From the NCBI GenBank assembly GCA_900544995.1, contig UQXC01000007.1:1-52355 (forward strand): 52,355 nt of DNA, written 5' to 3'. The position numbers were made by a program, and so were the translations under genes. The notes below the pieces were generated by a model. It had not been told where the DNA came from and ran no database searches. It was given only the letters and a program-made list of their open reading frames with translations. The stretch comes from an uncultured Collinsella sp. (lineage in GTDB: Bacteria; Actinomycetota; Coriobacteriia; Coriobacteriales; Coriobacteriaceae). Positions 16,861 to 25,524 of the stretch are shown here, in pieces. Position 1 is the stretch's first letter. Each line of letters opens with the position of its first letter.

Positions 16861-17742
16861 CTACACCTTCTCGGGGACGTACTTGCCCAAGAGGCCGGCA
16901 GGCTTGACGAGCAGGACGATGATCAAAACACCAAAGACGATGGAGTTGGCAAGGCTCGTGGAAATGTAAGCCTGCGCCATCGCCTCGATGATGCCGATGA
17001 GAATGCCGCCGACAAAGGCGCCGGGGATGGAGCCGATGCCACCGAAGACGGCGGCGTCGAAGGCCTTGATGCCAGGCATGGCGCCCGTCGTAGGCTGCAG
17101 CACCGGCGAGTAGGAGCACAGGAGCACACCGGCGATGGCGGCAAGGGCGGAGCCGATGGCGAACGTCATCGAGATGGTGCGGTTGACGTTGATGCCCATG
17201 AGCTGAGCGGCGGCCTTGTCCTCGGACACGGCGCGCATGGCCTTGCCCATCTTGGTCTTACCTGTAAAGAACATCAGGCCGGCCATGATAACCAGGCAGG
17301 CGACGATGGTGACGAGCGAGACGGCGCTCACGTTGAACTTGGCCAAGAACTCCGGCACCGGGAAGGCGACGAGCGAAGTGAAGTTCTTGGGCGTGGCGCC
17401 CCACAGAAGCTGTGCGGCATTCTGCAGGAAGTAGGACACGCCGATAGCCGTGATCAGAACGGCCAGCGGGCCCGCCTGACGCAGCGGCTTGTATGCCAGA
17501 CCCTCGATGAGAACACCGAGAACGGTACAGACCACACAAGAAAGAATTACAGATGCCCAGCCCGGAAGGCCGAGATACGACGTGGCACAGAACGAGACAT
17601 AGGCACCGACCATGATGACGTCGCCGTGAGCGAAGTTCAGCATCTTGGCGATACCGTAGACCATGGTGTAGCCCAACGCGATGATGGCGTAGACGCTGCC
17701 CATGGACAGGCCGTTGACCAGGTATTGGATAAAGACCGTCAT
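16861..17742 (-). CDS. livH: Branched-chain amino acid ABC transporter permease LivH
   Basis: This 293-residue permease has around eight transmembrane segments and the family motifs GYTMVYGIAKMLNFAHGDV and FGGIGSIPGAFVGGILIG. The ATG at 17742 is nine bases from GGGGG, while the ATG at 17751 abuts it. The gene is separated from livJ by 138 bases containing two hairpins, which may make the downstream permease and ATPase genes less abundant than the binding proteins. Confidence 0.94.
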   Translation of the reverse strand: MTVFIQYLVNGLSMGSVYAIIALGYTMVYGIAKMLNFAHGDVIMVGAYVSFCATSYLGLPGWASVILSCVVCTVLGVLIEGLAYKPLRQAGPLAVLITAIGVSYFLQNAAQLLWGATPKNFTSLVAFPVPEFLAKFNVSAVSLVTIVACLVIMAGLMFFTGKTKMGKAMRAVSEDKAAAQLMGINVNRTISMTFAIGSALAAIAGVLLCSYSPVLQPTTGAMPGIKAFDAAVFGGIGSIPGAFVGGILIGIIEAMAQAYISTSLANSIVFGVLIIVLLVKPAGLLGKYVPEKV

Positions 17743-17787
17743 GTTCCACATCCCCCTTTCGAATAGGTTTCCATTTATGTATGAAAC

Positions 17788-17848
17788 AGGGACGTTACAC
17801 TGTCCCTAGATACCAAGCAAGCAGGGAAGGCCAAAACCTCCCCTGCTT
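17788..17848 (-). promoter_or_regulatory. Hairpins between livJ and livH
   Basis: Two inverted repeats occur: 17788-17793 with 17802-17807, and a 12-bp stem with one G-U (17819-17830 with 17837-17848). Neither has a good T-run. A stabilising or partial-termination role, known from other binding-protein operons, is an inference. Confidence 0.45.
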
Positions 17849-17880
17849 GGGATCAAAACCGCTCTATGTAAGGCGGCCAA

Positions 17881-19068
17881 TTAGGCCTGTACGTACTTGC
17901 CGTCGGTGATGACGTACGCCGTGGGCTCCTTCTGGACCTGGCCCTTATCGTTCCAGGTGAGCTTGCCGGTCAGACCGTCAACGGTAATCTTGAGCATAGC
18001 CTTGGACAGCTTCTCGGCGACCTCGGTCGGGTCGGCGTCGACACCAAGACCGGCCTCCTTGACGGCCTCGGCCACCGCGTGCACGCCGTCGTAGGCGTCG
18101 GCGGCAAACTGGTCGGGGGTATCGCCGTACTTATCCTTGTAGGCGTTGACGAAGTCGGCGTTCTTCTCGTTGTCGGCGGAGAACGGGGTCATGAGCAGCA
18201 GACCCTCGGCAAGAGAGGTATCGAAGCCCTCAACGCCCAGGATACCGTCCATGCCGTCGCAGCCCATCATCTTGACGTCGTAGCCCATGTCCTTGGCGTT
18301 CTTGAGCAGGACGGACGCCGGCGTGTAGTAGATCGGCGCAAAGATCATGGTGGCGCCGGCCTGCTTGGCCTTGGTCAGCTGGTTGGTAAAGCTCGTGGCG
18401 GAGTCGTCCTTAAAGGTCTCCTCGTCAACAATCTCGAGCTTGGACTCAGCGGCCTGGGCCTTAAAGGAATCTGCGATGCCCGAAGAATAGGCGTCGCCGG
18501 AGTTATAGAACAGCACGAACTTCTCGTCCGCATACTTCTGCGCCAGGAACTTGGCAGCGTTGACACCCTGGTTGGGGTCGGTGAAGCAAACCTGGAAGAC
18601 GCAATCCTTGCCGTCGGTGACGTCCTCGGAGGACGCGGACGGGGTGATCATGAACGTCTTGGGGTCGTTACCGCACTCTGCGGCGACGGCAACCGACGCA
18701 CCCGTGGTAGTCGGGCCGACGAGGGCCTGCATGCCCCAGTCGAGCAGGGTGTTGAAGGCGTTGACGGCCTTCTCGCCATCGGCCTGGTCGTCCTCGGCCT
18801 TGCTGGCAAGCGGCAGCTCCTTGGTCGAGAAATCCTTGCAGCCAAGCTCGACACCCTGGGTAACGGACTTGCCGTAGGACGCGTTGGCGCCGGTCAGCGG
18901 GCCGATGGTGCCGATCTTAAACGAAGCGTCGCTCGACGCGGAACCGCTGTCGCCGCCATTGGAGGAGCAGCCAGCTAGAATGGACATCGCCCCCAGACCT
19001 GCTGCGCTCGCGATAACGCTCCTGCGATTCATAACAGGGTTCAATGACTTACCGGTGAGGCTCGACAT
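17881..19068 (-). CDS. livJ: Branched-chain amino acid binding lipoprotein LivJ (copy 1)
   Basis: This 395-residue extracytoplasmic receptor begins with an RR-containing signal (NRRSVIASAAGLG) and lipobox LAGCSS, so it should be a lipid-anchored lipoprotein. The mature part starts FKIGTIGPLTGANASYG, the type I periplasmic-binding fold of LivJ proteins, and includes FVLFYNSGDAYSSG. The ATG at 19068 follows GGAGA by five bases. It is a close paralogue of the protein encoded just upstream (19340-20506). It probably delivers Leu, Ile or Val to LivHM. Confidence 0.93.
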   Translation of the reverse strand: MSSLTGKSLNPVMNRRSVIASAAGLGAMSILAGCSSNGGDSGSASSDASFKIGTIGPLTGANASYGKSVTQGVELGCKDFSTKELPLASKAEDDQADGEKAVNAFNTLLDWGMQALVGPTTTGASVAVAAECGNDPKTFMITPSASSEDVTDGKDCVFQVCFTDPNQGVNAAKFLAQKYADEKFVLFYNSGDAYSSGIADSFKAQAAESKLEIVDEETFKDDSATSFTNQLTKAKQAGATMIFAPIYYTPASVLLKNAKDMGYDVKMMGCDGMDGILGVEGFDTSLAEGLLLMTPFSADNEKNADFVNAYKDKYGDTPDQFAADAYDGVHAVAEAVKEAGLGVDADPTEVAEKLSKAMLKITVDGLTGKLTWNDKGQVQKEPTAYVITDGKYVQA

Positions 19069-19339
19069 GCGGCTCTCCTCTCAAATCTCGTCGGGTTTCG
19101 GTTACCCGACAGGCCATCCTTCGCCGTGTTCGGCGTTCGCAAAATAGTAGACGCTTTAGTTGAGAAAAGTGGCGATTATTTCAACTTTTCTTTTGTTTTG
19201 TCCATTTATCCAAAATCATGCGTATTTCTGTTGGTTTATGCAGTTTAGACACTTTATTGTGTGAAAGTATTGTTTCCGTTCTGTTACAGGCGTCCCTGCC
19301 CTGAATAAAACGGCCTCACCGGTCGCGCTTTACGCGCAC
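19069..19339 (-). promoter_or_regulatory. Intergenic region with livJ copy 1 promoter area
   Basis: This AT-rich stretch separates the two receptor genes, so copy 1 may have its own promoter. TATTTT at 19148-19143 is a possible -10. Upstream of it AGTTGAGAAA is mirrored by TTTCAACT (about 19158-19186), an inverted repeat that could be an operator. A small leader hairpin (TCGGGT/ACCCGA, about 19090-19108) precedes the gene. Confidence 0.35.
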
Positions 19340-20506
19340 TTAGGCGGCGATGTACTTACCGTCCTGAATCACATAGGCCGTAGCAGGCTTTTCGACCTGA
19401 CCTTCGTCATTCCACGTCAGCTCGCCGGTCAGGCCGTCGATCTTGATCTTACGCATGGCCTTGGCAAGGTCGCCGGCAATGTCGGCGCCGTCGGCCGTAA
19501 TGTCGATGCCTGCCTTATCGATAGCCTCAACAATCGCGTGGACGCAGTCATAGGCGTCGGCGGCAAACTGGTTGGGAGTCTCGTCGTAGGCGTCCTTATA
19601 TGCCTTGACGAAGTCGGCGTTCTTCTCATCGTCGGCTGAGAACGGAGTCATGAGCAGTACGCCCTCGGCAAGAGAGGTATCGAAGCCTTCCACAGAGAGC
19701 AGGCCATCAATGCCGTCGGTACCCATAAGCGTCATGTCGTAGCCCATGTCCTTGGCGTTCTTGAGCAGGACGGACGCCGGCGTGTAATAGATCGGGGCAA
19801 AGATAAGCGTGGCGCCGGCCTCCTTGGCCTTGGTGAGCTGGTTGGTAAAGCTCGTGGAAGAGTCATCCTTAAAGGTCTCGGTATCGACGATGTCGAGCTT
19901 GGACGCCTTGGCCTGCTCGGCAAAAGCGTCGGCAACGCCCGAGCTATACGTATCGCCGGAGTTGTAGAACAGGGCAATCTTGGCATCTGCATACTTCTCG
20001 GCCAAAAACTTGGCAGCGCTGGCGCCCATGGTGGGGTCGGTAAAACAAACCTGGAAGACCGTGGTCTTATCCTTGGTAACGTCGAGCGACGAGGCCGAAG
20101 GCGTAACCATGAGCATGTCATCGGCAATCTCGCCCGAGACAGCGACGGCGGCGCCAGTCGTGACGGGGCCGACGAGCGCCTGCATGCCCCAGTCGCACAG
20201 GGTATTGAAGGCGTTGATAGCCTTCTCGCCGTCGGCGACATCGTCCTCGGACTTAAGCGTGAGTTTGAGGTCCTTGGTCGAGAAATCCTTGGCGGCGAGC
20301 TTGGCACCCTTCTCGGCCGAAACGCCATAGGTTGCCGCGGCGCCGGTCAGAGGGCCGATGACACCGATCTTGAAGGTCTTGCCGTCATCGGCGGAGCCGC
20401 CGTCCGAGCCGCCCGACGAGCAACCAGCGAGTGCGGCGGTGCTGCCGAGCGCCGCGGCGCCGGCGAGAAAGTTCCTACGGCTGAGCGTGCTGTTGATGTT
20501 GAACAT
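19340..20506 (-). CDS. livJ: Branched-chain amino acid binding lipoprotein LivJ (copy 2)
   Basis: This 388-residue lipoprotein has the signal LSRRNFLAGAAALGS, lipobox LAGCSS, a Ser/Gly/Asp-rich linker and the receptor fold beginning FKIGVIGPLTGAAATYG. It is highly similar to copy 1 throughout (both share NQLTKAK-AGAT-IFAPIYYTPASVLLKNAKDMGYD). The ATG at 20506 follows GGGGGA by four bases, and an upstream ATG-like start is rejected. It is the first gene of the liv region. Two receptors sharing one permease may widen substrate range. Confidence 0.93.
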   Translation of the reverse strand: MFNINSTLSRRNFLAGAAALGSTAALAGCSSGGSDGGSADDGKTFKIGVIGPLTGAAATYGVSAEKGAKLAAKDFSTKDLKLTLKSEDDVADGEKAINAFNTLCDWGMQALVGPVTTGAAVAVSGEIADDMLMVTPSASSLDVTKDKTTVFQVCFTDPTMGASAAKFLAEKYADAKIALFYNSGDTYSSGVADAFAEQAKASKLDIVDTETFKDDSSTSFTNQLTKAKEAGATLIFAPIYYTPASVLLKNAKDMGYDMTLMGTDGIDGLLSVEGFDTSLAEGVLLMTPFSADDEKNADFVKAYKDAYDETPNQFAADAYDCVHAIVEAIDKAGIDITADGADIAGDLAKAMRKIKIDGLTGELTWNDEGQVEKPATAYVIQDGKYIAA

Positions 20507-20756
20507 GGTGTCCCCCTTTTCGCTGGCCGCAGTGCGGCCGTCTTGCGGTACGGGGCAAACCTTATGGCGCAAACGTTGACAGTTTGTTACGGAGTTCCGT
20601 TTGTAGCGAGCATGTTTCCAATGTTTCCGCAGCGTTTCGGGGGTGCCGTTTTGTGCGACTCCTGTTGCCTAGCGAGCACGCGTCCTCTGTTCACGCTAGA
20701 ATGCACTCAACCTTTAAGTGGTTAATCCATCCATAAGATGCACGAAGGAGCTATCT

Positions 20757-22100
20757 ATGAGCGAACCCCTGCGCACCGTGAACGTCGGTCTGATCGGTCT
20801 GGGAACCGTCGGCGGCGGCGTGGCCCGTCTGATCAAGAGCCACCACGATGAGTACCTGGCAGCCTACGGCATCGACCTTAAGCTGACCCGCGCCTGCGCG
20901 CTTGCTTGGGAGCAGGCCGAGGCGGCAGGCATTGAACGCGAGGCCTTTACGAGTGACTGGCACGACGTCGCCACCGACCCCGCCGTCGACATCGTCGTCG
21001 AGCTGATCGGCGGCGAGCATCCCGCAACCGAGATATTCACCACCGCCTTCGAGAACGGCAAGCACGTCGTCTCTGCCAACAAGGCCCTGTTGGGCCGTCA
21101 TGTCGAGACGCTCGCCGAGAAGGCACGCGCGTGCGGCGTGCAGATTAAGTGCGAGGCCAGCTGCGGCGGTGGCATCCCCATTGTCAGCACGCTCGAGCAC
21201 GACCTGGTGGGCAACAAGATCCTGACCATCGCAGGCATTCTCAACGGTACCACCAACTATATCCTGTCGCGCATGGACGCCGAGGGCGCCGATTACGCCG
21301 ACGTGCTTGCCGACGCGCAGGCCAAGGGCTATGCCGAGGCGGACCCGTCCGCCGACGTCGACGGCTTCGATGCCGCCAGCAAGACGGCAATCCTCGCCTC
21401 CATCGGTTTTGGCACCCGCGTTACCACCGACGATGTGTACCAGCAGGGTATCCGTACCATCGGCGCCGAGGACATCGCCCAGGCCCGCGAGCTCGGCTAC
21501 ACCATTAAGCTGCTGGGCATCGCACGCAACACCGACGCCGGCGTCGACGTCCGCGTGCACCCCACGCTGATCCCCGCCGACCACATGCTTGCCAAGGTCA
21601 ACGGCGCCATGAACGCTGTCTACGTGGTAGGCGACGCCGTGGGCGAGACCATGTTCTACGGTGCCGGAGCTGGTTCCTTCCCCACCGCGAGCGCCGTCGT
21701 GGGCGACATCCTGTCGCTCTCCGAGCAGATCAGCCGCGGCGTGGCTCCGCTGCCCGAGATTGAGCCCTATGGCCACAACCTCGCCTTTAAGCCCATGGAC
21801 GAGCTCCAGACCAAGTACTATGTGCGCCTGAAGGTCGCCGACCGCGTGGGCGCCCTGTCCGAGACGGTCGACATCTTTGCCAAGCACAACATCTCGATCT
21901 CGCTCATCAACCAGGTCGAGGACGGCAAGTCGGGCGTCAGCGATGCCTGCTCGGTCATCTTCCTGACGCACCGCGCGCTCGAGAAGGACGTCCAGGCTGC
22001 CGCCGCCGAGCTTGCCAGCGTCGACTGCGTGGCCGAGGTCGCCAACGTCCTGCGCATCGAGGACGTTGAGGCTTGGACCGAAGGCGTTATGGCCAACTAA
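20757..22100 (+). CDS. hom: Homoserine dehydrogenase
   Basis: This 447-residue enzyme reduces aspartate semialdehyde to homoserine, the branch point to methionine and threonine. The Rossmann motif GLIGLGTVGGG opens the protein. The substrate domain carries AGILNGTTNYIL and AEADPSADVDGFDAASK, both diagnostic. A C-terminal ACT domain (KVADRVGALSETVDIFAKHN) suggests feedback control by an amino acid. The ATG at 20757 has GGAG six bases upstream, and earlier in-frame starts do not. It is divergent from livJ and followed by a strong terminator, so it is a single-gene unit. Confidence 0.96.
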   Translation: MSEPLRTVNVGLIGLGTVGGGVARLIKSHHDEYLAAYGIDLKLTRACALAWEQAEAAGIEREAFTSDWHDVATDPAVDIVVELIGGEHPATEIFTTAFENGKHVVSANKALLGRHVETLAEKARACGVQIKCEASCGGGIPIVSTLEHDLVGNKILTIAGILNGTTNYILSRMDAEGADYADVLADAQAKGYAEADPSADVDGFDAASKTAILASIGFGTRVTTDDVYQQGIRTIGAEDIAQARELGYTIKLLGIARNTDAGVDVRVHPTLIPADHMLAKVNGAMNAVYVVGDAVGETMFYGAGAGSFPTASAVVGDILSLSEQISRGVAPLPEIEPYGHNLAFKPMDELQTKYYVRLKVADRVGALSETVDIFAKHNISISLINQVEDGKSGVSDACSVIFLTHRALEKDVQAAAAELASVDCVAEVANVLRIEDVEAWTEGVMAN

Positions 22101-22130
22101 CCCAACGCTCGCCTAGCAATACGCGCTTTG

Positions 22131-22165
22131 AGGGCTCCCGTCCGATGTGGGATGGGAGCCCTTTT
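22131..22165 (+). terminator. Terminator of hom
   Basis: A 9-bp stem (22131-22139 with 22154-22162) is followed by TTTT, 31 bases after the hom stop. Confidence 0.85.
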
Positions 22166-22314
22166 GTCTCCTGCCCTAAGCACAACGACAGGACACATTT
22201 GCGCGAGCCGCTCATCGGTAACGCGGGCTACCGTTCACCGATATGCAAACACGGCCGATTCCGGTTACGACTACGCTGTGCTGCGAATGTCCGCCCGCGA
22301 TGAGAGGAAATACC

Positions 22315-23064
22315 ATGTTGCTCGAGGGCAAGAAAGCAATCATCACCGGAGGCACGCGCGGTATCGGCTATGCGATCGCCTGCCGTTTTATCGAGGAGGG
22401 CGCCGCCGTCACCGTCTTTGGCTCGCGTCAGGAGACCGCCGATACGGCCGTTGAGAAGCTGGCAGCCGCCTATCCCGACGCCAAGGTCTGGGGCCGCTCC
22501 TGCGACCTCACCTCACTCGAAGCCGTGACCGAGGCCTTTACCCAGGCTGCAGCCGACATGGGCGGCTTGGACACGGTCGTCAACAATGCCGGTATCTCCC
22601 AGCGTTCACCCCTCTTGGACTACACGGCCGAGGAGTTCGCCAAAGTTATGGACCTCAACGTCGTCGCCGTCTTTAACGGCCACCAGGCTGCCGCCAAGAT
22701 CATGACCGAGGCCGGCCACGGCGGCACCATCACTACCACAAGCTCGATGGTCGCCAAGTACGGCCAGCCCTCCGGCGTTGGATATCCCACGTCCAAGTTT
22801 GCCGTCAACGGTATGGTCCAGTCGCTCTCGCGCGAGCTCGCCCCCATGGGCATTCGCGTCAATGCCGTCTCACCCGGCGTGACCAAGACCGATATGGTCG
22901 CCAACCTGCCTGAAGAGGTCATCAAGCCCATCATCGCCACCATTCCGCTCGGTCGCATGGGCGAGCCCGAGGATGTCGCCAACGCCTTTGTTTTCCTGGC
23001 GAGCGACATGTCCTCCTACGTCACGGGCGCCATCCTCCCCGTCGACGGAGCCGCCCGCTCCTAA
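22315..23064 (+). CDS. Short-chain dehydrogenase/reductase, BaiA/FabG-like
   Basis: This 249-residue SDR has the cofactor motif TGGTRGIG at 11-18, NNAG at 90-93, and the Ser-Tyr-Lys active site (SS at 143-144, Tyr157, Lys161 in GYPTSK). From memory it resembles the bile-acid 3-alpha-hydroxysteroid dehydrogenase BaiA in several places: the start ITGGTRGIG, the SGVGYP-SK active site, VSPGVTKTDM, and a VDGA-R ending. FabG-type 3-oxoacyl reductases share many of these. I therefore call the fold with confidence and a steroid role tentatively. The ATG follows GAGAGGA by seven bases. It is followed by a hairpin at 23112. Confidence 0.88.
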   Translation: MLLEGKKAIITGGTRGIGYAIACRFIEEGAAVTVFGSRQETADTAVEKLAAAYPDAKVWGRSCDLTSLEAVTEAFTQAAADMGGLDTVVNNAGISQRSPLLDYTAEEFAKVMDLNVVAVFNGHQAAAKIMTEAGHGGTITTTSSMVAKYGQPSGVGYPTSKFAVNGMVQSLSRELAPMGIRVNAVSPGVTKTDMVANLPEEVIKPIIATIPLGRMGEPEDVANAFVFLASDMSSYVTGAILPVDGAARS

Positions 23065-23110
23065 GGAGCCACAAGCTTTGGCTTCAAGCCTCAACATAGC
23101 TCAACCAAAA

Positions 23111-23270
23111 AGGCGCGCCGTCTGAATCAACTGCAGACGGCGTGCCTTGTTCTGTTTGTAAGGGAAACTGCGCCCCGTTTCGAACGCCGATTCTGGGACA
23201 CCGTTTCCGCAACGGGTCTCTCGCGGAAGCTACATCCCAATCTGGACATCCATTCCGGGACACAGTTTCC
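23111..23270 (+). repeat. Composite repeat A, left of the accessory island
   Basis: This element is about 160 bases long. It starts with a 13-bp hairpin (23112-23124 with 23134-23146, one G-U) and then has GGAAACTGC and TTTCC arms around CCC/GGG pairs. It aligns without gaps to repeat B at 29882-30040, keeping the hairpin, TTCTGTT, GGAAACTGC and the closing TTTCC blocks. The hairpin may also end transcription of the upstream dehydrogenase gene. Confidence 0.75.
23112..23152 (+). terminator. Possible terminator of the SDR gene
   Basis: The 13-bp stem of repeat A is followed by TTGTTCTGTTT, 48 bases after the SDR stop. The T-run is imperfect. Confidence 0.55.
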
Positions 23271-23465
23271 CGAAGGGCGGTTTAGTCATGCCATCCTAAT
23301 CAAAACGAGACCGTATAGCACCCCTAAGATAACCAGCTCTCGTGCTGGAGCAAGCACATCAGGCGGCGCGACCGCTCGCCGACATGCAATTTGTTGCACA
23401 GTAAAATCGGCCAGTGACACCCTTATCCTTTATTTAGCGAATAAGGTCAAGGAAGGGAGAATATC

Positions 23466-24398
23466 ATGCCAAGACGGCAAACACCGCTCGAGGTCATGTT
23501 CTCCCTGTTCAAGACTTCATTTACCCTGAGCCATCGCGCACTTGCTGAGCTGTTACTATCCGATCTACCGTTAACAAATGGACAGCCTACCGCCCAAATG
23601 GCACAGGACACCAGTTGGCTTTCGCGCACGATTGTGCACTCGCAGCCGGGCTCCCTAGAAGATCGCTACTTTACCGACTGGTCCTGCGCATCGAATCAAA
23701 TCCTGCACAAGCTACAGGGAAAAGGGTATTCGAGCGCCGACGTCTATACCATGATTGCGGCAGCGACTGACGCGATGGCTCAAGCGCTCAGTGCCTGTGG
23801 GCGCAATGGGCTCCTTTACCGAAACGCCGCCTCGCGCCTCGTCAGCTGCCAGCCAGACAAAGACGACAGGGCTATTATCTCAATCGCGCTCGTTGTTTCG
23901 ACCGCCTGTTGGTGCGATTCGGCCCGTGCTATCGCGTACATCAGGGACCGCTTTGAATTCGCAGAGAACGTCAGGTCGTTTACCCCCTCAAGTATTTCTT
24001 TCTGTCCATGCGATTTAAAACAAACGGGCACCGAACATGCGATCGGCCTTATCAGGATCGATAACGAACTCGTCATCGGCGGCCCTTATGTCATTGAGCC
24101 TTCTGCCATGGGCTCCACCATCGGAGCGCTCGCACTCGAAGACGGCGCTGTCACCGATGTTGGGCTGGATGTCTCCGCCAGGCATCTCCGTATCTTCGCC
24201 GAGAACAATGCTTGGTACGCACAAGACCTCGGTTCGACCAACGGCACACATCTGATTCGAACAGCCGACAACAACGAACTCGACATCAGCTCCGGAGCAC
24301 CCGCCCAGCTGTACCCCGGCGACATCCTTCGCCTGGGCCTCAGCACCACTTTTGCCGTCGTAGCAACGACGGTTATCTTAGCAAATCAACATTACTAA
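23466..24398 (+). CDS. FHA-domain protein of the island cassette
   Basis: This 310-residue protein has a C-terminal forkhead-associated domain (about 200-305) with the phosphothreonine-binding elements SARH at 237-240 and DLGSTNGT at 254-261. The first 190 residues are mostly helical with several cysteines and match nothing I know. FHA domains bind phosphothreonine on partner proteins, usually products of Ser/Thr kinases; no kinase is in the window. GGAAGGGAG lies seven bases before the ATG. It leads the cassette, 19 bases before the SPFH gene. Its GC is intermediate between the core genes and the rest of the island. Confidence 0.85.
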   Translation: MPRRQTPLEVMFSLFKTSFTLSHRALAELLLSDLPLTNGQPTAQMAQDTSWLSRTIVHSQPGSLEDRYFTDWSCASNQILHKLQGKGYSSADVYTMIAAATDAMAQALSACGRNGLLYRNAASRLVSCQPDKDDRAIISIALVVSTACWCDSARAIAYIRDRFEFAENVRSFTPSSISFCPCDLKQTGTEHAIGLIRIDNELVIGGPYVIEPSAMGSTIGALALEDGAVTDVGLDVSARHLRIFAENNAWYAQDLGSTNGTHLIRTADNNELDISSGAPAQLYPGDILRLGLSTTFAVVATTVILANQHY

Positions 24399-24417
24399 CC
24401 ATAGAAACAAGGTGACT

Positions 24418-25524
24418 ATGAGCATCACGGATGTCATCAAATATGAGGGCAATAACCGAACTTTTATCTGGAAACACCCCTCAGAAGACTTCAATACAGG
24501 CTCGCAACTCATTGTTCACGAGACCCAAGAAGCAATTTTCTTCCTTAATGGACAGGCCCTGGATTCGTTTGGACCAGGCAGGCATGAACTTGAGACTCAA
24601 AATCTACCATTACTGAATGGCATTTCGAAGATAACGACCGGTGGTGTCAGCCCGTTTCACTCAGAGGTCTACTTTGTTAACCTCATCGAGCAGATGGGCA
24701 TCCGTTGGGGAACCAATTCCAAGATTCAGTTCATGGAACCGACTTATGGATTTCCGCTCTCGCTCGGGGCGTCCGGAGAGATGGCTCTTGCTGTAAAAGA
24801 GCCCCGCAGGCTCCTTCTCAAGCTTGTTGGAACCGAAGCTTTGCTCTCCCAGGACAAGCTGATCAATTATTTCAAAGCTTTCCTACAAACTCGAATAAAA
24901 ACTCATCTTGCACAAGTAATTACCGAACAAAAACTCTCCATTTTCGAACTTGATGCACACCTTGAAGAGTTATCCGACTCGCTTAAGACCAAGCTACTTC
25001 CCGACTTTGCCGCATACGGCCTCTCATTAACGCAAATGCTAGTCACCGCCATCGTCAAACCCGAAGGCGATCCGGTATACGAGAAGTTTAAGGACCTCCA
25101 TTTCAAGCAATATGCCGATGTACGCGAAGCACAGATAAAACAACAGGTCAGCATTATCGAACAAGAAACTGCGGCGCAGCGCACCGTAATCTCCGCAAAA
25201 GCACGCGCAGAAAAACGGCAAATCGAGGGCTATACCTATCAACAGGAACGCAGCTTCGATGTTGCCGAAAAGATGGCCCAAAACGAAGCGACTGGCGAAT
25301 ACGCAAACATGGGAATTGGTCTGGGCGTAATGGCCGGTGTCGGCGGGACCATGGGGTCAGTTATGACCGATGCACTCTCACAAGCGACTGGCACGTCTGC
25401 GACGCAGCCCATCCCTACGGATACCAATTCGCAGCAAAGTGCTGCAAAGTTCTGTTCCGAGTGTGGATATCGCTTCTCTGGAACCGAGAAATTCTGTCCC
25501 GAATGCGGAGCACGGAGGTCATAA
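24418..25524 (+). CDS. SPFH-domain protein with C-terminal zinc ribbon
   Basis: This 368-residue protein belongs to the SPFH/YdjI-type family (also annotated as virion core protein-like). The N-terminal 200 residues form the band-7-like domain, a helical coiled-coil region (REAQIKQQVSIIEQETAAQ) follows, then a Gly-rich stretch (ANMGIGLGVMAGVGGTMG). The last residues hold two CxxC pairs, FCSECG and FCPECG, a zinc ribbon. In B. subtilis YdjI-type proteins accompany PspA in envelope stress. I chose the ATG at 24418 over the GTG at 24412. Its stop overlaps the next start by one base (TAATG). Confidence 0.88.
   Translation: MSITDVIKYEGNNRTFIWKHPSEDFNTGSQLIVHETQEAIFFLNGQALDSFGPGRHELETQNLPLLNGISKITTGGVSPFHSEVYFVNLIEQMGIRWGTNSKIQFMEPTYGFPLSLGASGEMALAVKEPRRLLLKLVGTEALLSQDKLINYFKAFLQTRIKTHLAQVITEQKLSIFELDAHLEELSDSLKTKLLPDFAAYGLSLTQMLVTAIVKPEGDPVYEKFKDLHFKQYADVREAQIKQQVSIIEQETAAQRTVISAKARAEKRQIEGYTYQQERSFDVAEKMAQNEATGEYANMGIGLGVMAGVGGTMGSVMTDALSQATGTSATQPIPTDTNSQQSAAKFCSECGYRFSGTEKFCPECGARRS

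Larger units (their letters stand above)
23065..23465. other. Intergenic region before the accessory cassette
   Basis: This 401-base stretch carries the hairpin and the rest of repeat A (23111-23270), then about 190 bases without a gene. A small palindrome (23385-23389 with 23394-23398) and an inverted repeat around 23430-23448 precede the FHA gene and could be operator or promoter parts. I see no convincing -35/-10 pair. Confidence 0.5.

Noticed and set aside
14196..17766. Plus-strand long open frames opposite livF, livG, livM and livH
   Set aside because: They are shadows of genes with clear ABC motifs; their translations are rich in His, Asp and Gly without any family features.
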